Translations under genes and position numbers: made by a program
Shown: piece by piece, positions 33,327 to 42,637 of the stretch
How positions within the stretch are numbered: the stretch's first letter is position 1
How the letters are laid out: each line of letters opens with the position of its first letter
Source of the DNA: Candidatus Omnitrophota bacterium
GTDB taxonomy: Bacteria; Omnitrophota; Gorgyraeia; Velamenicoccales; Velamenicoccaceae
Reading direction: 5' to 3'
NCBI GenBank assembly: GCA_020052645.1
Contig: JAGVOQ010000012.1
Span: 1 to 54,128 of the forward strand
Length of the DNA: 54,128 nucleotides
The notes under the pieces: model-generated
Databases searched by the model: none
The model's input: only the letters and a program-made list of their open reading frames with translations
What the model was told of the DNA's origin: nothing

Positions 33327-34609
33327 TTAAAGGAGAGCCTTCTGACCGTAAAATAGGTGATGGTAAAAATTCCGGTTTCAATAACAACGGTCGCAAGAGC
33401 GGCCCCGGCGTATGAAAACGCGTAGGTAAGAAGAAAAATCAAAGGCAAGCCTATCATCGCCATCAACACGTGAATCCTGGAATAGATATACGTCTTACCA
33501 CAGACAAGGAGAAACTGAACGCGAAAAGCGTTCGCAGCAACACAAAACACAGAGATCAACAAAAGCCTTAAAGACAAAACCGTTTCACCATAATCACCGC
33601 CGCATACAATACGAATGATCAGATGCGCAAAAATAAAGATTAAAGGCAGGCATATCAAAGAAATGTTGATGGTGATATGCTGGATCCTTTGCATCATTTC
33701 GAATGCCTTTTTTTTGTTTTTATGAAATATTTTGCTCAAACGCGGAAAAATAGCCTGAGAAAAAGAACTTAAGGGAAATGTTTGGCATACACCGGCTATT
33801 CTTTCAGCGATAGAATAAAACCCCGTCACGGTATTGTTAGTCAGAAGTCCCACGATAAAAACACGGGTCGTTGTATAGGCATTGATCGCCGCAATAGAAA
33901 TAAAAATATCCCAGCCGGCCTTCATTTGACGCCTTAAATTTTCATATCCAGGAAATTTAAATGTAACGCGGAATCTACGAAAAACGACATACTGCCCCAA
34001 AACACCCGTTATTAAAAATACGAATGAATTAACAAGAGGAACCATTAAATAATCTTGAGGCCCCCGTACAAAAAGAAAGATAAAAATCGCGTAAATAAAA
34101 CCTCCCAAGATATTTAAATCGGCGATGTGCTTCATCTTTTCCGTACCCTGGAAAAACCAAACAGGAAATAACGTATTGCCGATGACAGCGCCAAAACTAA
34201 ATACATACACAAGCCAATCATTTTTAAATTTAGGGATTGTATAAACGATCAAGCTTAAGATCAAGAGGCTGATAAAAGCAAGAACCAATTTAACCGTCAT
34301 AACAGAAGAAAAAGCCGTACAAACTCTTGAATGTTCATGCCGGCATAAAGATATCTCCTTGGTAGCTGAGATACTAAATCCATAATCTGTCAGGATCATA
34401 AAATACTGCACGAAGGCCTGCGCAAATGCAATCAAACCGAATTTTTCCACACCTAAAACCCTAAAGAGATAGGGCAAGATAATCGCCGGCAAAAAATAGG
34501 TAATGGCCTGCAGCAACGAAAGAGAGGCTACGTTGCTCATAACCACTTTGCGCTCTAAAGGGCCGGCCATCTTATAAGTTTTCTTGATTTGCTTTATTAT
34601 GGAAGGCAT
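33323..34609 (-). CDS. polysaccharide flippase, Wzx/RfbX-like
   Basis: 428 residues with about 12 to 14 transmembrane segments. The N-terminal region NVASLSLLQAITYFLPAIIL, PYLFRVLGVEKFGLIAFAQA, FVQYFMILTDYGFSISATKE is the standard start of the polysaccharide transporter (MOP superfamily) family. It moves undecaprenyl-linked glycan units from the inner to the outer face of the inner membrane. No glycosyltransferase cluster lies beside it, so its glycan is unknown. It is convergent with the TtcA-like gene and shares its terminator. Confidence 0.92.
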   Translation of the reverse strand: MPSIIKQIKKTYKMAGPLERKVVMSNVASLSLLQAITYFLPAIILPYLFRVLGVEKFGLIAFAQAFVQYFMILTDYGFSISATKEISLCRHEHSRVCTAFSSVMTVKLVLAFISLLILSLIVYTIPKFKNDWLVYVFSFGAVIGNTLFPVWFFQGTEKMKHIADLNILGGFIYAIFIFLFVRGPQDYLMVPLVNSFVFLITGVLGQYVVFRRFRVTFKFPGYENLRRQMKAGWDIFISIAAINAYTTTRVFIVGLLTNNTVTGFYSIAERIAGVCQTFPLSSFSQAIFPRLSKIFHKNKKKAFEMMQRIQHITINISLICLPLIFIFAHLIIRIVCGGDYGETVLSLRLLLISVFCVAANAFRVQFLLVCGKTYIYSRIHVLMAMIGLPLIFLLTYAFSYAGAALATVVIETGIFTITYFTVRRLSFK

Positions 34610-34718
34610 ATATACTTAATTTACATAAAGTTATGACTTAAGTCAAGCGAAGCAGAATAAAATATTATATTTTTTATTTAGCCTCGACAATGATATAATT
34701 TATGAGGACAAATAACTT

Positions 34719-35936
34719 ATGTTAAAATTTCCTCAAAATTTTCTCTGGGGTGCCGCGACATCAGCTTATCAGGTTGAAGGAGACAACGTCCATTCTGATT
34801 GGTGGTCTTGGGAAAAAAAAGTCGGAAAAGAATGTTCAGGTGAAGCCTGCAACCATTACAAATTTTACGAACAGGACTTCAATCTTGCCAAAAACCTGAA
34901 TCATAACGCCCACCGCTTTTCGATTGAATGGAGCCGCATAGAACCCAAACAGGGAGAATTCTCAAAGAAAGAACTCCAGCACTACGAAGATGTCCTCCTT
35001 TCTTTAAAAAAACTCGGCATTGAACCTCTCGTAACCTTACACCATTTCACGAATCCCCTCTGGTTAAGCAAACTCGGAGGATGGGAAAACAAAAAATCCA
35101 TAGAATACTTTCTACGTTATTGCGATTTTGTTGTTCAGGCCCTAGCGCCACACGTGCGCTATTGGATCACCATCAACGAACCAACGGTATTCTTATCGCA
35201 CGCCTATATTTTCGGAGTATGGCCTCCTCAAGCCAAATCATTCTTTAGAGCTAAAACCGTCCAAAACAATCTCGTTAAAGCGCACGTAAAAACCTATGCG
35301 CTTATTCACAATATTTACAAAAAATCAAACGCACCCAGGCCCTCCGTTGGTTTTTCTCAGTTCACTCAGGCTTTTGTCCCTTGCGTTAACACATTAAAAA
35401 ACACATTAGCAACAAAACTTAGAAACAACTGGTTCAATTTAGGTTTCATCAAAACATGTGCTCAACACCACGCGCTAGACTTCATCGGACTTAACTATTA
35501 CTCTCGGCAGCTGGTCGAATTAAAACAATGGGGGATAGGGAATTTTATCTGGGATACGTGTCAAAACAATCATCATAGTGTGAAAAAAAATTCTTTAGGC
35601 TGGGATATCTATCCTGAAGGATTATTAGACATTCTTTTAAAACTTAAAAAATACAACCTGCCTATTATCGTTACAGAAAATGGGATCTGCACGCCAGATG
35701 ATGTTTTAAGATGGGAATATATACATGCTCATTTAAAAAATATCCACGCAGCCATCCAAAAGGGCGTACCTATATCAGGATACCTCTATTGGTCTTTGTT
35801 GGATAATTTTGAATGGGATAAAGGATTTGCTCCCAGATTCGGCCTGATCGATGTTAATTACAATACCACTCAAAGGACTGTGCGTGCAAGCGCCCTGAAA
35901 TTTGGCCAAGTCTGCAAAACCGGTATTTTAGAATAG
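34719..35936 (+). CDS. family 1 glycoside hydrolase (beta-glycosidase)
   Basis: 405 residues with no signal peptide, so cytoplasmic. GH1 signatures: FLWGAATSAYQVEG at the N-terminus, acid/base Glu154 in TINEPTV, nucleophile Glu320 in IVTENGIC, and YLYWSLLDNFEWDKGFAPRF near the end. Slightly shorter than the usual 440-480 residues. The substrate (beta-glucoside, galactoside or 6-phospho form) cannot be told. TATAAT at 34694-34699 lies 20 bases before ATG. It is divergent from the flippase gene. Confidence 0.94.
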   Translation: MLKFPQNFLWGAATSAYQVEGDNVHSDWWSWEKKVGKECSGEACNHYKFYEQDFNLAKNLNHNAHRFSIEWSRIEPKQGEFSKKELQHYEDVLLSLKKLGIEPLVTLHHFTNPLWLSKLGGWENKKSIEYFLRYCDFVVQALAPHVRYWITINEPTVFLSHAYIFGVWPPQAKSFFRAKTVQNNLVKAHVKTYALIHNIYKKSNAPRPSVGFSQFTQAFVPCVNTLKNTLATKLRNNWFNLGFIKTCAQHHALDFIGLNYYSRQLVELKQWGIGNFIWDTCQNNHHSVKKNSLGWDIYPEGLLDILLKLKKYNLPIIVTENGICTPDDVLRWEYIHAHLKNIHAAIQKGVPISGYLYWSLLDNFEWDKGFAPRFGLIDVNYNTTQRTVRASALKFGQVCKTGILE

Positions 35937-36040
35937 AAAAATAATCGCTTTCTCTAGCCGTGGCATACAGAAAAATATTAGCAAAAAAACTTGTTTTTGT
36001 AATAGAATAGCCTGTAACACCCTACGTGAGAAATTACTTT

Positions 36041-36466
36041 ATGAATATTCCTAAAAGAATAAAAATATTTTTAAGCGCTATTGTCCTCCTTTCATTGATT
36101 GCTGGAGTGGTCATTGGATGCCTGATCCTCGAAAAAGAAATTCATACAAATCCATGTTTAAAAAAGGCGAAATCCATTAAACGCGGTATGACGCGGGCCC
36201 AAGTCATTAAAATATTTGAATCCGAGGGATGTGATAGTAATATCGTTTATCCTTCCGCAACTCAGCAAAACGGTTGCACAGAAGTTTTTGCGTATCTCGA
36301 TTGCCCGTGTGCAAAAGGGAGCGTGTATAAAATAAGCATTGATTTTAAACCCACACATAAATTTTCCAGCTGGATGGATCTTAAAGCTAATTATAAAATG
36401 AGAGGACAAGATAAAATCGTAAAGATCTCTAAACCTATTTGCGAACCTTTAAAAACATATCACTAG
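36041..36466 (+). CDS. small membrane-anchored protein with SmpA-like motif
   Basis: 141 residues from ATG 36041 (a GTG at 36026 is possible). One N-terminal membrane segment (about 7-30, ending VVIGCLI), then SIKRGMTRAQVIKIFESEGC, which matches the G-M-x-x-x-x-V helix of SmpA/BamE-fold proteins, and a Cys-rich strand region (CTEVFAYLDCPCAKGS). The pairwise cysteines suggest periplasmic disulfides. Function unknown. The lipoprotein at 36487 follows 20 bases downstream. Confidence 0.65.
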   Translation: MNIPKRIKIFLSAIVLLSLIAGVVIGCLILEKEIHTNPCLKKAKSIKRGMTRAQVIKIFESEGCDSNIVYPSATQQNGCTEVFAYLDCPCAKGSVYKISIDFKPTHKFSSWMDLKANYKMRGQDKIVKISKPICEPLKTYH

Positions 36467-36486
36467 AATTAACAAAAAGGAGAGCC

Positions 36487-36789
36487 ATGACTAAACTGAT
36501 TATTCTGCTGGTGTTAACTCTTGCGATAAGCGGATGCGCGTCGCCTTCTCCAAGCACTTGCCAACTTAACTTAGGCGCCACCAAAGCAAGTATCGTTGCA
36601 AAATGCGGAAGGCCAACCCGAACATGTGCCATCATCGATCAGGATGGAAAACTTTTAGAGACATATATATACAAACAGGTTCCAACACCTCAAAATATCT
36701 CCTATGTCTATTTTTTAGAAGGAAGGGTGATCCGTTACGGAGTTAAATCCGAGAAAGAAGAAACGATACCATCCCCATCAAAAAAGTAA
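36487..36789 (+). CDS. small SmpA-like lipoprotein
   Basis: 100 residues from ATG 36487, six bases after AAGGAGAG; an in-frame ATG at 36439 inside the preceding gene is rejected. Lipobox ISGC (Cys17). QLNLGATKASIVAKCGRPTR fits the start of an SmpA/BamE domain, then YVYFLEGRVIRYG. The stop codon TAA is the first triplet of repeat A7. Outer membrane or periplasmic location expected. Confidence 0.72.
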   Translation: MTKLIILLVLTLAISGCASPSPSTCQLNLGATKASIVAKCGRPTRTCAIIDQDGKLLETYIYKQVPTPQNISYVYFLEGRVIRYGVKSEKEETIPSPSKK

Positions 36790-36908
36790 GCCCCGTTAGA
36801 GAACTATGTTCTCTAACGGTCTGCGCTCAACTGATGCCTTAGACCACCGTCAGCTTTATAGCTGAATAACCGCCGACTAAAGTCGGCGGCTTTCTCTAAT
36901 GGGGTAAA
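36787..36908 (+). repeat. family A palindromic repeat, long copy A7
   Basis: TAAGCCCCGTTAGAGAAC with ATG loop and GTTCTCTAACGG, then GACCACCGTC, CCGCCGACTAAAGTCGGCGG, ending CTCTAATGGGGTAAA. Its first three bases are the stop codon of the lipoprotein gene at 36487. It starts a 543-base gap otherwise filled by repeat C2. Confidence 0.92.
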
Positions 36909-36990
36909 TTTTTCTAAAATGAGAATAATTTTTATTTACTTGCGAAATACACAAGAGATTTTTTAAAAGCGACCGGAGACAAATCAAACG

Positions 36991-37131
36991 GAGCTTACTT
37001 CAGGCTTTAACCCTAAGGTTCCTTTTTAGGCACAATACCCAAGCGACCGCACTTAATGTAATCACAGAAAGTCCTGCCATAGGCAGGACGGCGTACCTTT
37101 TAAAGGCACGGTTTTAGGCCGCAGGGTATAA
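36991..37131 (+). repeat. family C palindromic repeat, long copy C2
   Basis: CAGGCTTTAACCCTAAGG, ATACCCAAGCGACCGC, GTCCTGCCATAGGCAGGAC hairpin, ACCTTTTAAAGGCACGG, and TAGGCCGCAGGGTATAAA. The GTCCTGCC / GGCAGGAC hairpin is absent from C1 and present in altered form in C3. After it, up to 37332, nothing further was recognised. Confidence 0.88.
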
Positions 37132-37332
37132 AAAAATCAACGATAAATACACGACCTACGATGGTATTGGTTTTTTTGTAAGAAATTGTTGAATTGCACA
37201 GAGGAAAAATTTGGATTGAAAATCAAATCCAAAAAGGATAAAAATCACCTTTGAAACACCTAAGAATATGAACAGTTTTAAAATTTCAGAAACAACCGCA
37301 TCTCAAACAACTTGATTTAAGGAAAAGGTCCA

Positions 37333-37746
37333 ATGAAAAATATCATCGTTCTTATCGCAGCTATCATCATATTACTTTTAGGTCTTTCTCAATTTTTTAT
37401 TCCACAAATGACTACGGCCAAGAAAGAGACCAATGAATACCAAGCATCCATCGGTTGCCGGACAATTCAAGAAGCCTGTGAAATGTATAAAAAAGTATAC
37501 GGGGATTATCCCAAAGACCTTCTGATCTTAGGAACAGATTCCCATGGCTTCCTATCAAAAGATCTCTCAAAAGGAAAAACAATAGGATATAACTATTATT
37601 ATGAGCGCACTCAAAAAGGATTTTCCCTAACGGCCCTGCCTTTAAGAATGCAGGAAACAGGGCGCTTTATTTTCTATGTCGATGAAACAGGCCACATGAC
37701 AGCCTGCGACAAAAATAGCTCCTGCGCGGCCATCGGTGGGGATTAG
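37333..37746 (+). CDS. pseudopilin-like protein without a class III leader
   Basis: 137 residues. An N-terminal hydrophobic helix (about 3-23) is followed by EYQASIGCRTIQEACEMYKK, VYGDYPKDLLIL and YYYERTQKGFSLTALPL, which match the globular GspG/type II pseudopilin fold, including the GFSLTA strand and a final YVDETGHM. The Gly-Phe-x-x-x-Glu cleavage motif of prepilins is missing. It may be an inner-membrane-anchored relative. RBS AAGGAAAAGG lies upstream. It converges on the minor pilin operon. Confidence 0.72.
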   Translation: MKNIIVLIAAIIILLLGLSQFFIPQMTTAKKETNEYQASIGCRTIQEACEMYKKVYGDYPKDLLILGTDSHGFLSKDLSKGKTIGYNYYYERTQKGFSLTALPLRMQETGRFIFYVDETGHMTACDKNSSCAAIGGD

Positions 37747-37827
37747 CGGCCGCCACAGCATTTTTTCGCATAATTTATTAGTGTTAGATTATCGAACAAA
37801 ACGTAAGGGAAGGATAATAGAAAAAAG

Positions 37828-37866
37828 TAAGTCCCGTTAGAGAACTTTGTTCTCTAACGAGGTAAA
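37828..37866 (+). repeat. family A repeat, short hairpin form A8
   Basis: TAAGTCCCGTTAGAGAAC, TTT loop, GTTCTCTAACGAGGTAAA. It abuts the stop codon of the minus-strand pilX-like gene at 37867 and lies between two convergent genes. Confidence 0.88.
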
Positions 37867-38904
37867 CTATAATTCTCTCCAGCTTAAAACCTGAAGTGCC
37901 CCTGAAGCTCCGTAGGTATCCACAAGACTTTTAATCGACATCATATAATTTGTATCATAGGCTATCTTCACATTACCATTTAAATTAACATCAGTTCCCG
38001 CCCAAATGCCTCCCGTAACATTCATAGCATTTCCGCCGCCTTTGGCCGTAAATTGACCGGTTGTGTAGATACAACCATTAACCGTGATATTTCCTTTAAG
38101 AGAAGTATCCACGATCACCTCGGGATTTGTTAAAATATTGCCAACCACTAAGAAGAACCCCCCTACGACATCATTGCCTGTTAATGTCATGGCTCCTTCC
38201 ACATAAACCACATTGGGGATCCCTGTTGTCGGATCGCTGGGATTAGTAGGAGGCGAAAACCAAAAGTCTGTCGGAAAAGGATCGCCTTGACCCAAACGAG
38301 TCGCTGTAAAAAGGTTCCCTTGAGAAACAGCAATAGCGCGCAAAATAGCAAAATCAAAACGCGCCAACGGAGAAACAGTCGGATCCTGTGTCGAACCACC
38401 GCTGATTCGGCCTCCGTTTAACAATGCGTCCGCATAAATGGCCTTCCCTGTTACATCATAACTATTGCCTGTACAAATGATATCATTGGCTGAATAAATC
38501 GCGTAATCATAAAAATCAGCTGGCGTAAGTTTTTTAGTAATAACTTCAATGTTGCGCTGTGCCCTCTTTTGAGCCTTATTAGGAACATAACTGTAACTAA
38601 GAATTTTTTTTGAAGACCCACTCAAAACAACGACAGATATTTCATACTGTCCCTGGCCTAAAGTTGTAAGCCCTGTCCCTGAATACCCTGCATAGTTGCT
38701 TCTCAATTCTGTCATAGCTCGATCCACGCCGGCCTCGGCTATGTAAAAAGCCTCCAACCGCTCGCGATCAAAATCATAAACACGTTTTTCATTTAAAGTA
38801 CGATTAAAAAAAACGCTCACAAAAAGAGAAAGAACTAAAATAAGCATATATCCAAGGATCAACGCCGCCCCTTTGCGGTTCCTGACACTTTTTAGCTTAA
38901 ACAT
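37867..38904 (-). CDS. PilX-like minor pilin / assembly protein
   Basis: 345 residues. The N-terminus RKGAALILGYMLILVLSLFV and the following EAFYIAEAGVDRAMTELRS are the PilX_N-type signature. The rest is beta-rich and Gly/Asn-rich (VTGGIWAGTDVNLNGNVKIA), possibly a parallel beta-helix-like tip or adhesion domain. Third gene of a minus-strand operon: the pilV-like gene, then the pilW-like gene, then this one, which starts 10 bases after the pilW-like stop. Minor pilins of this kind prime type IV pilus assembly. Confidence 0.82.
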   Translation of the reverse strand: MFKLKSVRNRKGAALILGYMLILVLSLFVSVFFNRTLNEKRVYDFDRERLEAFYIAEAGVDRAMTELRSNYAGYSGTGLTTLGQGQYEISVVVLSGSSKKILSYSYVPNKAQKRAQRNIEVITKKLTPADFYDYAIYSANDIICTGNSYDVTGKAIYADALLNGGRISGGSTQDPTVSPLARFDFAILRAIAVSQGNLFTATRLGQGDPFPTDFWFSPPTNPSDPTTGIPNVVYVEGAMTLTGNDVVGGFFLVVGNILTNPEVIVDTSLKGNITVNGCIYTTGQFTAKGGGNAMNVTGGIWAGTDVNLNGNVKIAYDTNYMMSIKSLVDTYGASGALQVLSWREL

Positions 38905-38914
38905 AAATACCTCA

Positions 38915-39541
38915 TTATTGATTTCTTAAATTAACAGCAGTATCAAGCGATGAATTAAAAATATTCCCAAAAGGAGTCGATTTTTGAACACTCAAGTTGA
39001 TCTTAACAATACTTGACGCACTCGCCAAACGCGTAAAAGTCAACGTCGTCACATTATTGGCCACGATCCGTGTTTCCGTACCATCATCCCTGACAATCTG
39101 GCCATTCAGGAGAGTGTAATTGACAGGAGCGGCGCTCCAATTAATGACCAATCCCGATACCCCAGTAGAAACATTGAATGAGATGTTTGAGTAAGCAATT
39201 CCGTCAGCCGGTAAAGATATCTTGTTTGGAGATGACTGCCTTAAATCAAACGTGATCTGTCTCATTGCTTTTTGCAATTCATCCTGTATGGAGATCTGCG
39301 CGTCTGCAACATAGAAAGCCTTCCTTCCTGAAGACATAGATGACGATAGCCCCATAACGACCGTAGAGAGCAAAAGCAAAACAATCATTAATTCTATTAA
39401 AGTAAACCCCGTTAGAGAACTTCGTTCTCTAACGGTTTGCGCTGACTGATGTCTTAAACCACCGTCGGCTTTATCGCTGGATAACCGCCGACTAAAATCG
39501 GCGGCTTTCTCTAACGGGGTAAACCCGAGTCTATTCTTCAT
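38915..39541 (-). CDS. PilW-like prepilin interrupted in its leader by repeat A9
   Basis: 208 residues. The mature-type pilin starts at residue 46 with GFTLIELMIVLLLLS, followed by FYVADAQISIQDELQKAMRQ and a beta-rich globular part. Ahead of it lies MKNRL-GFTPLEKAADF and a further stretch ending SSLTGFT, all encoded by repeat A9. Removing one 117-base unit (39 codons) restores MKNRLGFTLIEL, a normal class III leader. The reading frame survives. Two Gly-Phe-Thr sites now exist, and prepilin peptidase might use either. It overlaps the pilV-like gene by four bases (ATGA). Confidence 0.85.
   Translation of the reverse strand: MKNRLGFTPLEKAADFSRRLSSDKADGGLRHQSAQTVRERSSLTGFTLIELMIVLLLLSTVVMGLSSSMSSGRKAFYVADAQISIQDELQKAMRQITFDLRQSSPNKISLPADGIAYSNISFNVSTGVSGLVINWSAAPVNYTLLNGQIVRDDGTETRIVANNVTTLTFTRLASASSIVKINLSVQKSTPFGNIFNSSLDTAVNLRNQ
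39402..39526 (-). repeat. family A palindromic repeat, long copy A9, inside the pilW-like gene
   Basis: Bounded by GTAAACCC at both 39402-39409 and 39519-39526, i.e. GGGTTTAC on the coding strand, exactly 117 bases apart. Interior has the same three stem-loops as the other long copies. The duplicated 8-mer codes for Gly-Phe-Thr of the prepilin motif. Confidence 0.95.
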
Positions 39542-39996
39542 CGTTGTGACATAAGGGTTGTAAATTGAACGGGGGAATCCAATTTACCATTAACATTGGC
39601 ATCATTAAACACAAGGGTACCGCCAACGCCAGTGGAACACTCTCCCAAAATCCTGGAACCTTTCTGAGACCAGCAAACACCCACATCAACCTGCAGTAAA
39701 TTTGGATTGGTGTTATCAACAACGACACGTCCCAAATTTTTGTTAACGGGCATCCCTGAAACCTGAAATTGATAACCGTTATAATTAGCATAAACAGAAA
39801 GAAAGGGAGTGCTTCTAATTTCTTCCAGGACTTTCTGAGCCGCGCTGATCGCTAAATTACTGTTACGCATAGTTTCATTTAACTCATAACAAGCGACATA
39901 AGCGCTCAACAAGCCTGTTAAGGCTATAATCGTCACCGCGCAACAAACCATCAGCTCAAGAAGCGTAAAACCTTCTTTTGAAATACTCTTTTCCAT
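39538..39996 (-). CDS. PilV/GspI-like prepilin
   Basis: 152 residues. Class III leader MEKSISKEG, cut before FTLLELMVCCAVTIIALTGL, with Glu at +5. A helical stalk (ELNETMRNSNLAISAAQKVL) and a short beta domain follow. First gene of the minus-strand minor-pilin operon; its stop overlaps the start of the pilW-like gene by four bases. This uninterrupted leader shows what its neighbour looked like before repeat insertion. Confidence 0.85.
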   Translation of the reverse strand: MEKSISKEGFTLLELMVCCAVTIIALTGLLSAYVACYELNETMRNSNLAISAAQKVLEEIRSTPFLSVYANYNGYQFQVSGMPVNKNLGRVVVDNTNPNLLQVDVGVCWSQKGSRILGECSTGVGGTLVFNDANVNGKLDSPVQFTTLMSQR

Positions 39997-40108
39997 GCAT
40001 ATATATTATCACAATATTTAAATTCAGTATTGCAAAAATCTAAAAAAGATCAAAACTTTTCATTGATAAATCAACCGCAAGAGAGTATTATTTTTTTGGA
40101 TTTTAAAA

Positions 40109-40216
40109 ATGGAACATAGCAGAGGAGGGCACGATCAGAATAGTTGTTATTATTCTTGGGATCCCCCCAAAAAAAATTACGACGCGACATTAAAAATGCT
40201 CAAAAGCCAGATTTAA
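40109..40216 (+). CDS. 35-residue His/Tyr-containing small protein upstream of copA
   Basis: ATG 40109 to TAA 40214, open for 35 codons: MEHSRGGHDQNSCYYSW, then DPPKKNYDATLKMLKSQI. It has a potential metal-binding His/Cys N-terminus and an amphipathic C-terminal helix. Only a weak ribosome site (TTGGAT) is visible. It lies 46 bases before the copper ATPase, so a small metal-handling role is conceivable but unproven. Confidence 0.4.
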   Translation: MEHSRGGHDQNSCYYSWDPPKKNYDATLKMLKSQI

Positions 40217-40262
40217 AATCACAAAGCACGTTTAAACCTTAAAACAATCTAGGAATCTTTTT

Positions 40263-42542
40263 ATGGCTTTAGACCCCATTTGTGGAATGAAGGTTGACGA
40301 ACAAACAGCCCTCTTCCTTGAAACTAACGGCATTACGCATTATTTCTGCAGTATACACTGCCGCGAAAAATTCTTTAAAATACATCGAAATTTAGAACCC
40401 GTACGCGGATCGGAACAAACCCAAGCGCTCTACACATGCCCCATGCACCCTGAAATCAAACACGCTGGACCTGTTGACTGCCCGAAATGCGGAATGCATC
40501 TAGAACCCTTAAATCCTGGGATGTCTGAGACAGAAGAAGACTCTCACCTGATAAAACTTTTATCCTTAAAATTTTGGATCGGCTTAAGCCTAACGCTCAT
40601 ACTTATGCTCTTCATGCTGGCTGAAATGCTAGGCATACAATCTCTTCAATCATTCTCTGCTTCTAAGCTTTTTGTTTTGATCCAATTCATCTTAGCCACT
40701 CCCGTTGTTCTGTGGTGTGGTAACACTTTCTTTATCAAAGCCTGGAAATCTTTTTTAAATAAAAATTTAAACATGTTCTCGTTGATCGCTCTTGGCATCG
40801 GCGCTTCTTATGGATACAGTTCTGTTGCTGTTTTTTTTCCAAACATATTTCCTGACACTCTTAAAAAAATGGGGAAGATCGACCTCTACTTTGAAGCAGC
40901 GGCAGCCATCACGGTTCTTGTCTTATTAGGTCAACTCATGGAAGCCAAAGCACGCCACCTGACTTCTCAAGCCATCACGGCCCTGTTCAAATATGCCGCT
41001 AAAAATGCCCATAGGATAGTAAATAACGAAGAGGAAGATGTCTTGATAGAAGCGCTCGCAAAAGGAGACCTCTTGCGCGTTCGACCAGGAGAAAAAGTGC
41101 CCTTAGACGGAATTATCATAGAAGGAAAAAGCAACATTGATGAATCCATGATCTCCGGCGAACCTATGCCCTTATCCAAAAAAACTGGGGACAGAGTGAT
41201 CGGGGCCACGATCAACCAAACAGGCACATTTTTAATGCGAGTGGAAAAAATTGGAGCACAAACCCTTTTAGCACAGATAATCGACCTTGTTTTAAAATCT
41301 CAACGAAGCCGTGCGCCAATTCAAAAAACAGCCGATAGAGTATCCAGCTACTTTGTTCCTACAGTCGTCTTGATTTCAACATTAACGTTTGTCATATGGG
41401 CGGTTTGGGGACCAGAGCCTCGATTATCTCATGCGCTTATTAATGCGATTGCCGTCTTAATCATCGCCTGTCCTTGCGCCCTGGGACTGGCAACACCCAT
41501 GTCCATCATGGTAGGAGTAGGAATAGGGGCCCAATCCGGGATTTTAATCAAAAATGCAGAAATAATCGAGCAAGCAGAAAAAATCACGCATCTTTTTACA
41601 GACAAAACAGGAACCTTGACAGAAGGAAGCCCAAAAGTAACAGCATGTATTACAGACACGGGATCAACAGAAACCGAACTCATAAGCCTGGCTGCCTCTC
41701 TTGAACAAAACAGCGAGCACCCTCTAGCACGCGCCATCGTAGAATTCTGCCAAAACCAACACGCAGTTTTTCAACCTGTACAAAATTTTGAATCCATAAC
41801 AGGCGAAGGAATACAAGGAAACATAGCCGATAAAATTGTCTTGATCGGAAAAAGAAGATTCATAGAAAAACAAGGCATTGAAATCCCAACATCAATCGAA
41901 CAAAAGTCCGCACAGTGGCAAAACAAACAAGAAACAAGTGTTTGGGTCTCATCTAATCGCAAAGTGATCGGCGCGTTTGCTATTTCTGATCCGATAAAAG
42001 AAACAACACCTGAAGCTATTAAAGCATTGCATACTATGGGTCTAAAAATAATTATGCTTACCGGAGATAACCATAAAACAGCAGAAGCCCTTGGCCGACG
42101 GCTAAAAATTGACGAGATCCATGCGGAATTGAACCCTAAAGACAAACAAGATTTCATTAAAAAATACAAAGAAAAGGGAGCGATCATCATGATGGCAGGG
42201 GACGGTATCAATGATGCCCCAGCCCTTGCACAAGCGGACATAGGCATCGCCATGGGCACAGGTACAGATGTTGCCATTGAAAGCGCTGGCATCACACTTG
42301 TCCATGGGGATTTAAGAGGCATCGTCAAAGCCTTAAGATTAAGCCGTTCTGTTATGAAAAACATCCGACAGAACTTATTTTTTGCTTTCATTTACAATAC
42401 TTGTGGAATTCCTATCGCGGCCGGTATTTTATATCCGTTTTTCGGAATACTCTTAAGCCCTGCCATAGCCGCGGCGGCTATGAGCCTTAGCTCGGTTTCT
42501 GTTATTTGGAATTCCCTAAACTTGAGAAAAATAAGATTATAG
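40263..42542 (+). CDS. copA: Cu(I)/Ag(I)-exporting P1B-type ATPase with YHS and CPMHP domains
   Basis: 759 residues. Residues 1-40 form a YHS domain ([18 protein letters not shown]). Residues 57-82 form a heavy-metal module ([20 protein letters not shown]). The ATPase core follows with eight helices, the intramembrane CPC at 403-405, DKTGT with the phosphorylated Asp447, the SEHPLA motif and [10 protein letters not shown]. It lacks the usual N-terminal ferredoxin-like HMA domains. It pumps Cu(I) or Ag(I) from cytoplasm to periplasm, where the RND system at 26-32 kb could take over. Confidence 0.95.
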   Translation: MALDPICGMKVDEQTALFLETNGITHYFCSIHCREKFFKIHRNLEPVRGSEQTQALYTCPMHPEIKHAGPVDCPKCGMHLEPLNPGMSETEEDSHLIKLLSLKFWIGLSLTLILMLFMLAEMLGIQSLQSFSASKLFVLIQFILATPVVLWCGNTFFIKAWKSFLNKNLNMFSLIALGIGASYGYSSVAVFFPNIFPDTLKKMGKIDLYFEAAAAITVLVLLGQLMEAKARHLTSQAITALFKYAAKNAHRIVNNEEEDVLIEALAKGDLLRVRPGEKVPLDGIIIEGKSNIDESMISGEPMPLSKKTGDRVIGATINQTGTFLMRVEKIGAQTLLAQIIDLVLKSQRSRAPIQKTADRVSSYFVPTVVLISTLTFVIWAVWGPEPRLSHALINAIAVLIIACPCALGLATPMSIMVGVGIGAQSGILIKNAEIIEQAEKITHLFTDKTGTLTEGSPKVTACITDTGSTETELISLAASLEQNSEHPLARAIVEFCQNQHAVFQPVQNFESITGEGIQGNIADKIVLIGKRRFIEKQGIEIPTSIEQKSAQWQNKQETSVWVSSNRKVIGAFAISDPIKETTPEAIKALHTMGLKIIMLTGDNHKTAEALGRRLKIDEIHAELNPKDKQDFIKKYKEKGAIIMMAGDGINDAPALAQADIGIAMGTGTDVAIESAGITLVHGDLRGIVKALRLSRSVMKNIRQNLFFAFIYNTCGIPIAAGILYPFFGILLSPAIAAAAMSLSSVSVIWNSLNLRKIRL

Positions 42543-42637
42543 CTTCTTTAGTTAACTTTCAATTGAAAATACCTACCTAAGGGTGTAAGCTTAGTTCAAA
42601 CCTAATGTATTCTTAAAACAATTCAACAGGGGGCTGC

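Noticed and set aside
39531-39791. 86-codon frame overlapping the pilV-like gene on the same strand
   Set aside because: A different frame within a clear prepilin gene, low complexity, no start signal.
41771-42391. 206-codon minus-strand frame inside the copper ATPase gene
   Set aside because: Antisense shadow of a conserved P-type ATPase core; no ribosome site and no recognisable domain.
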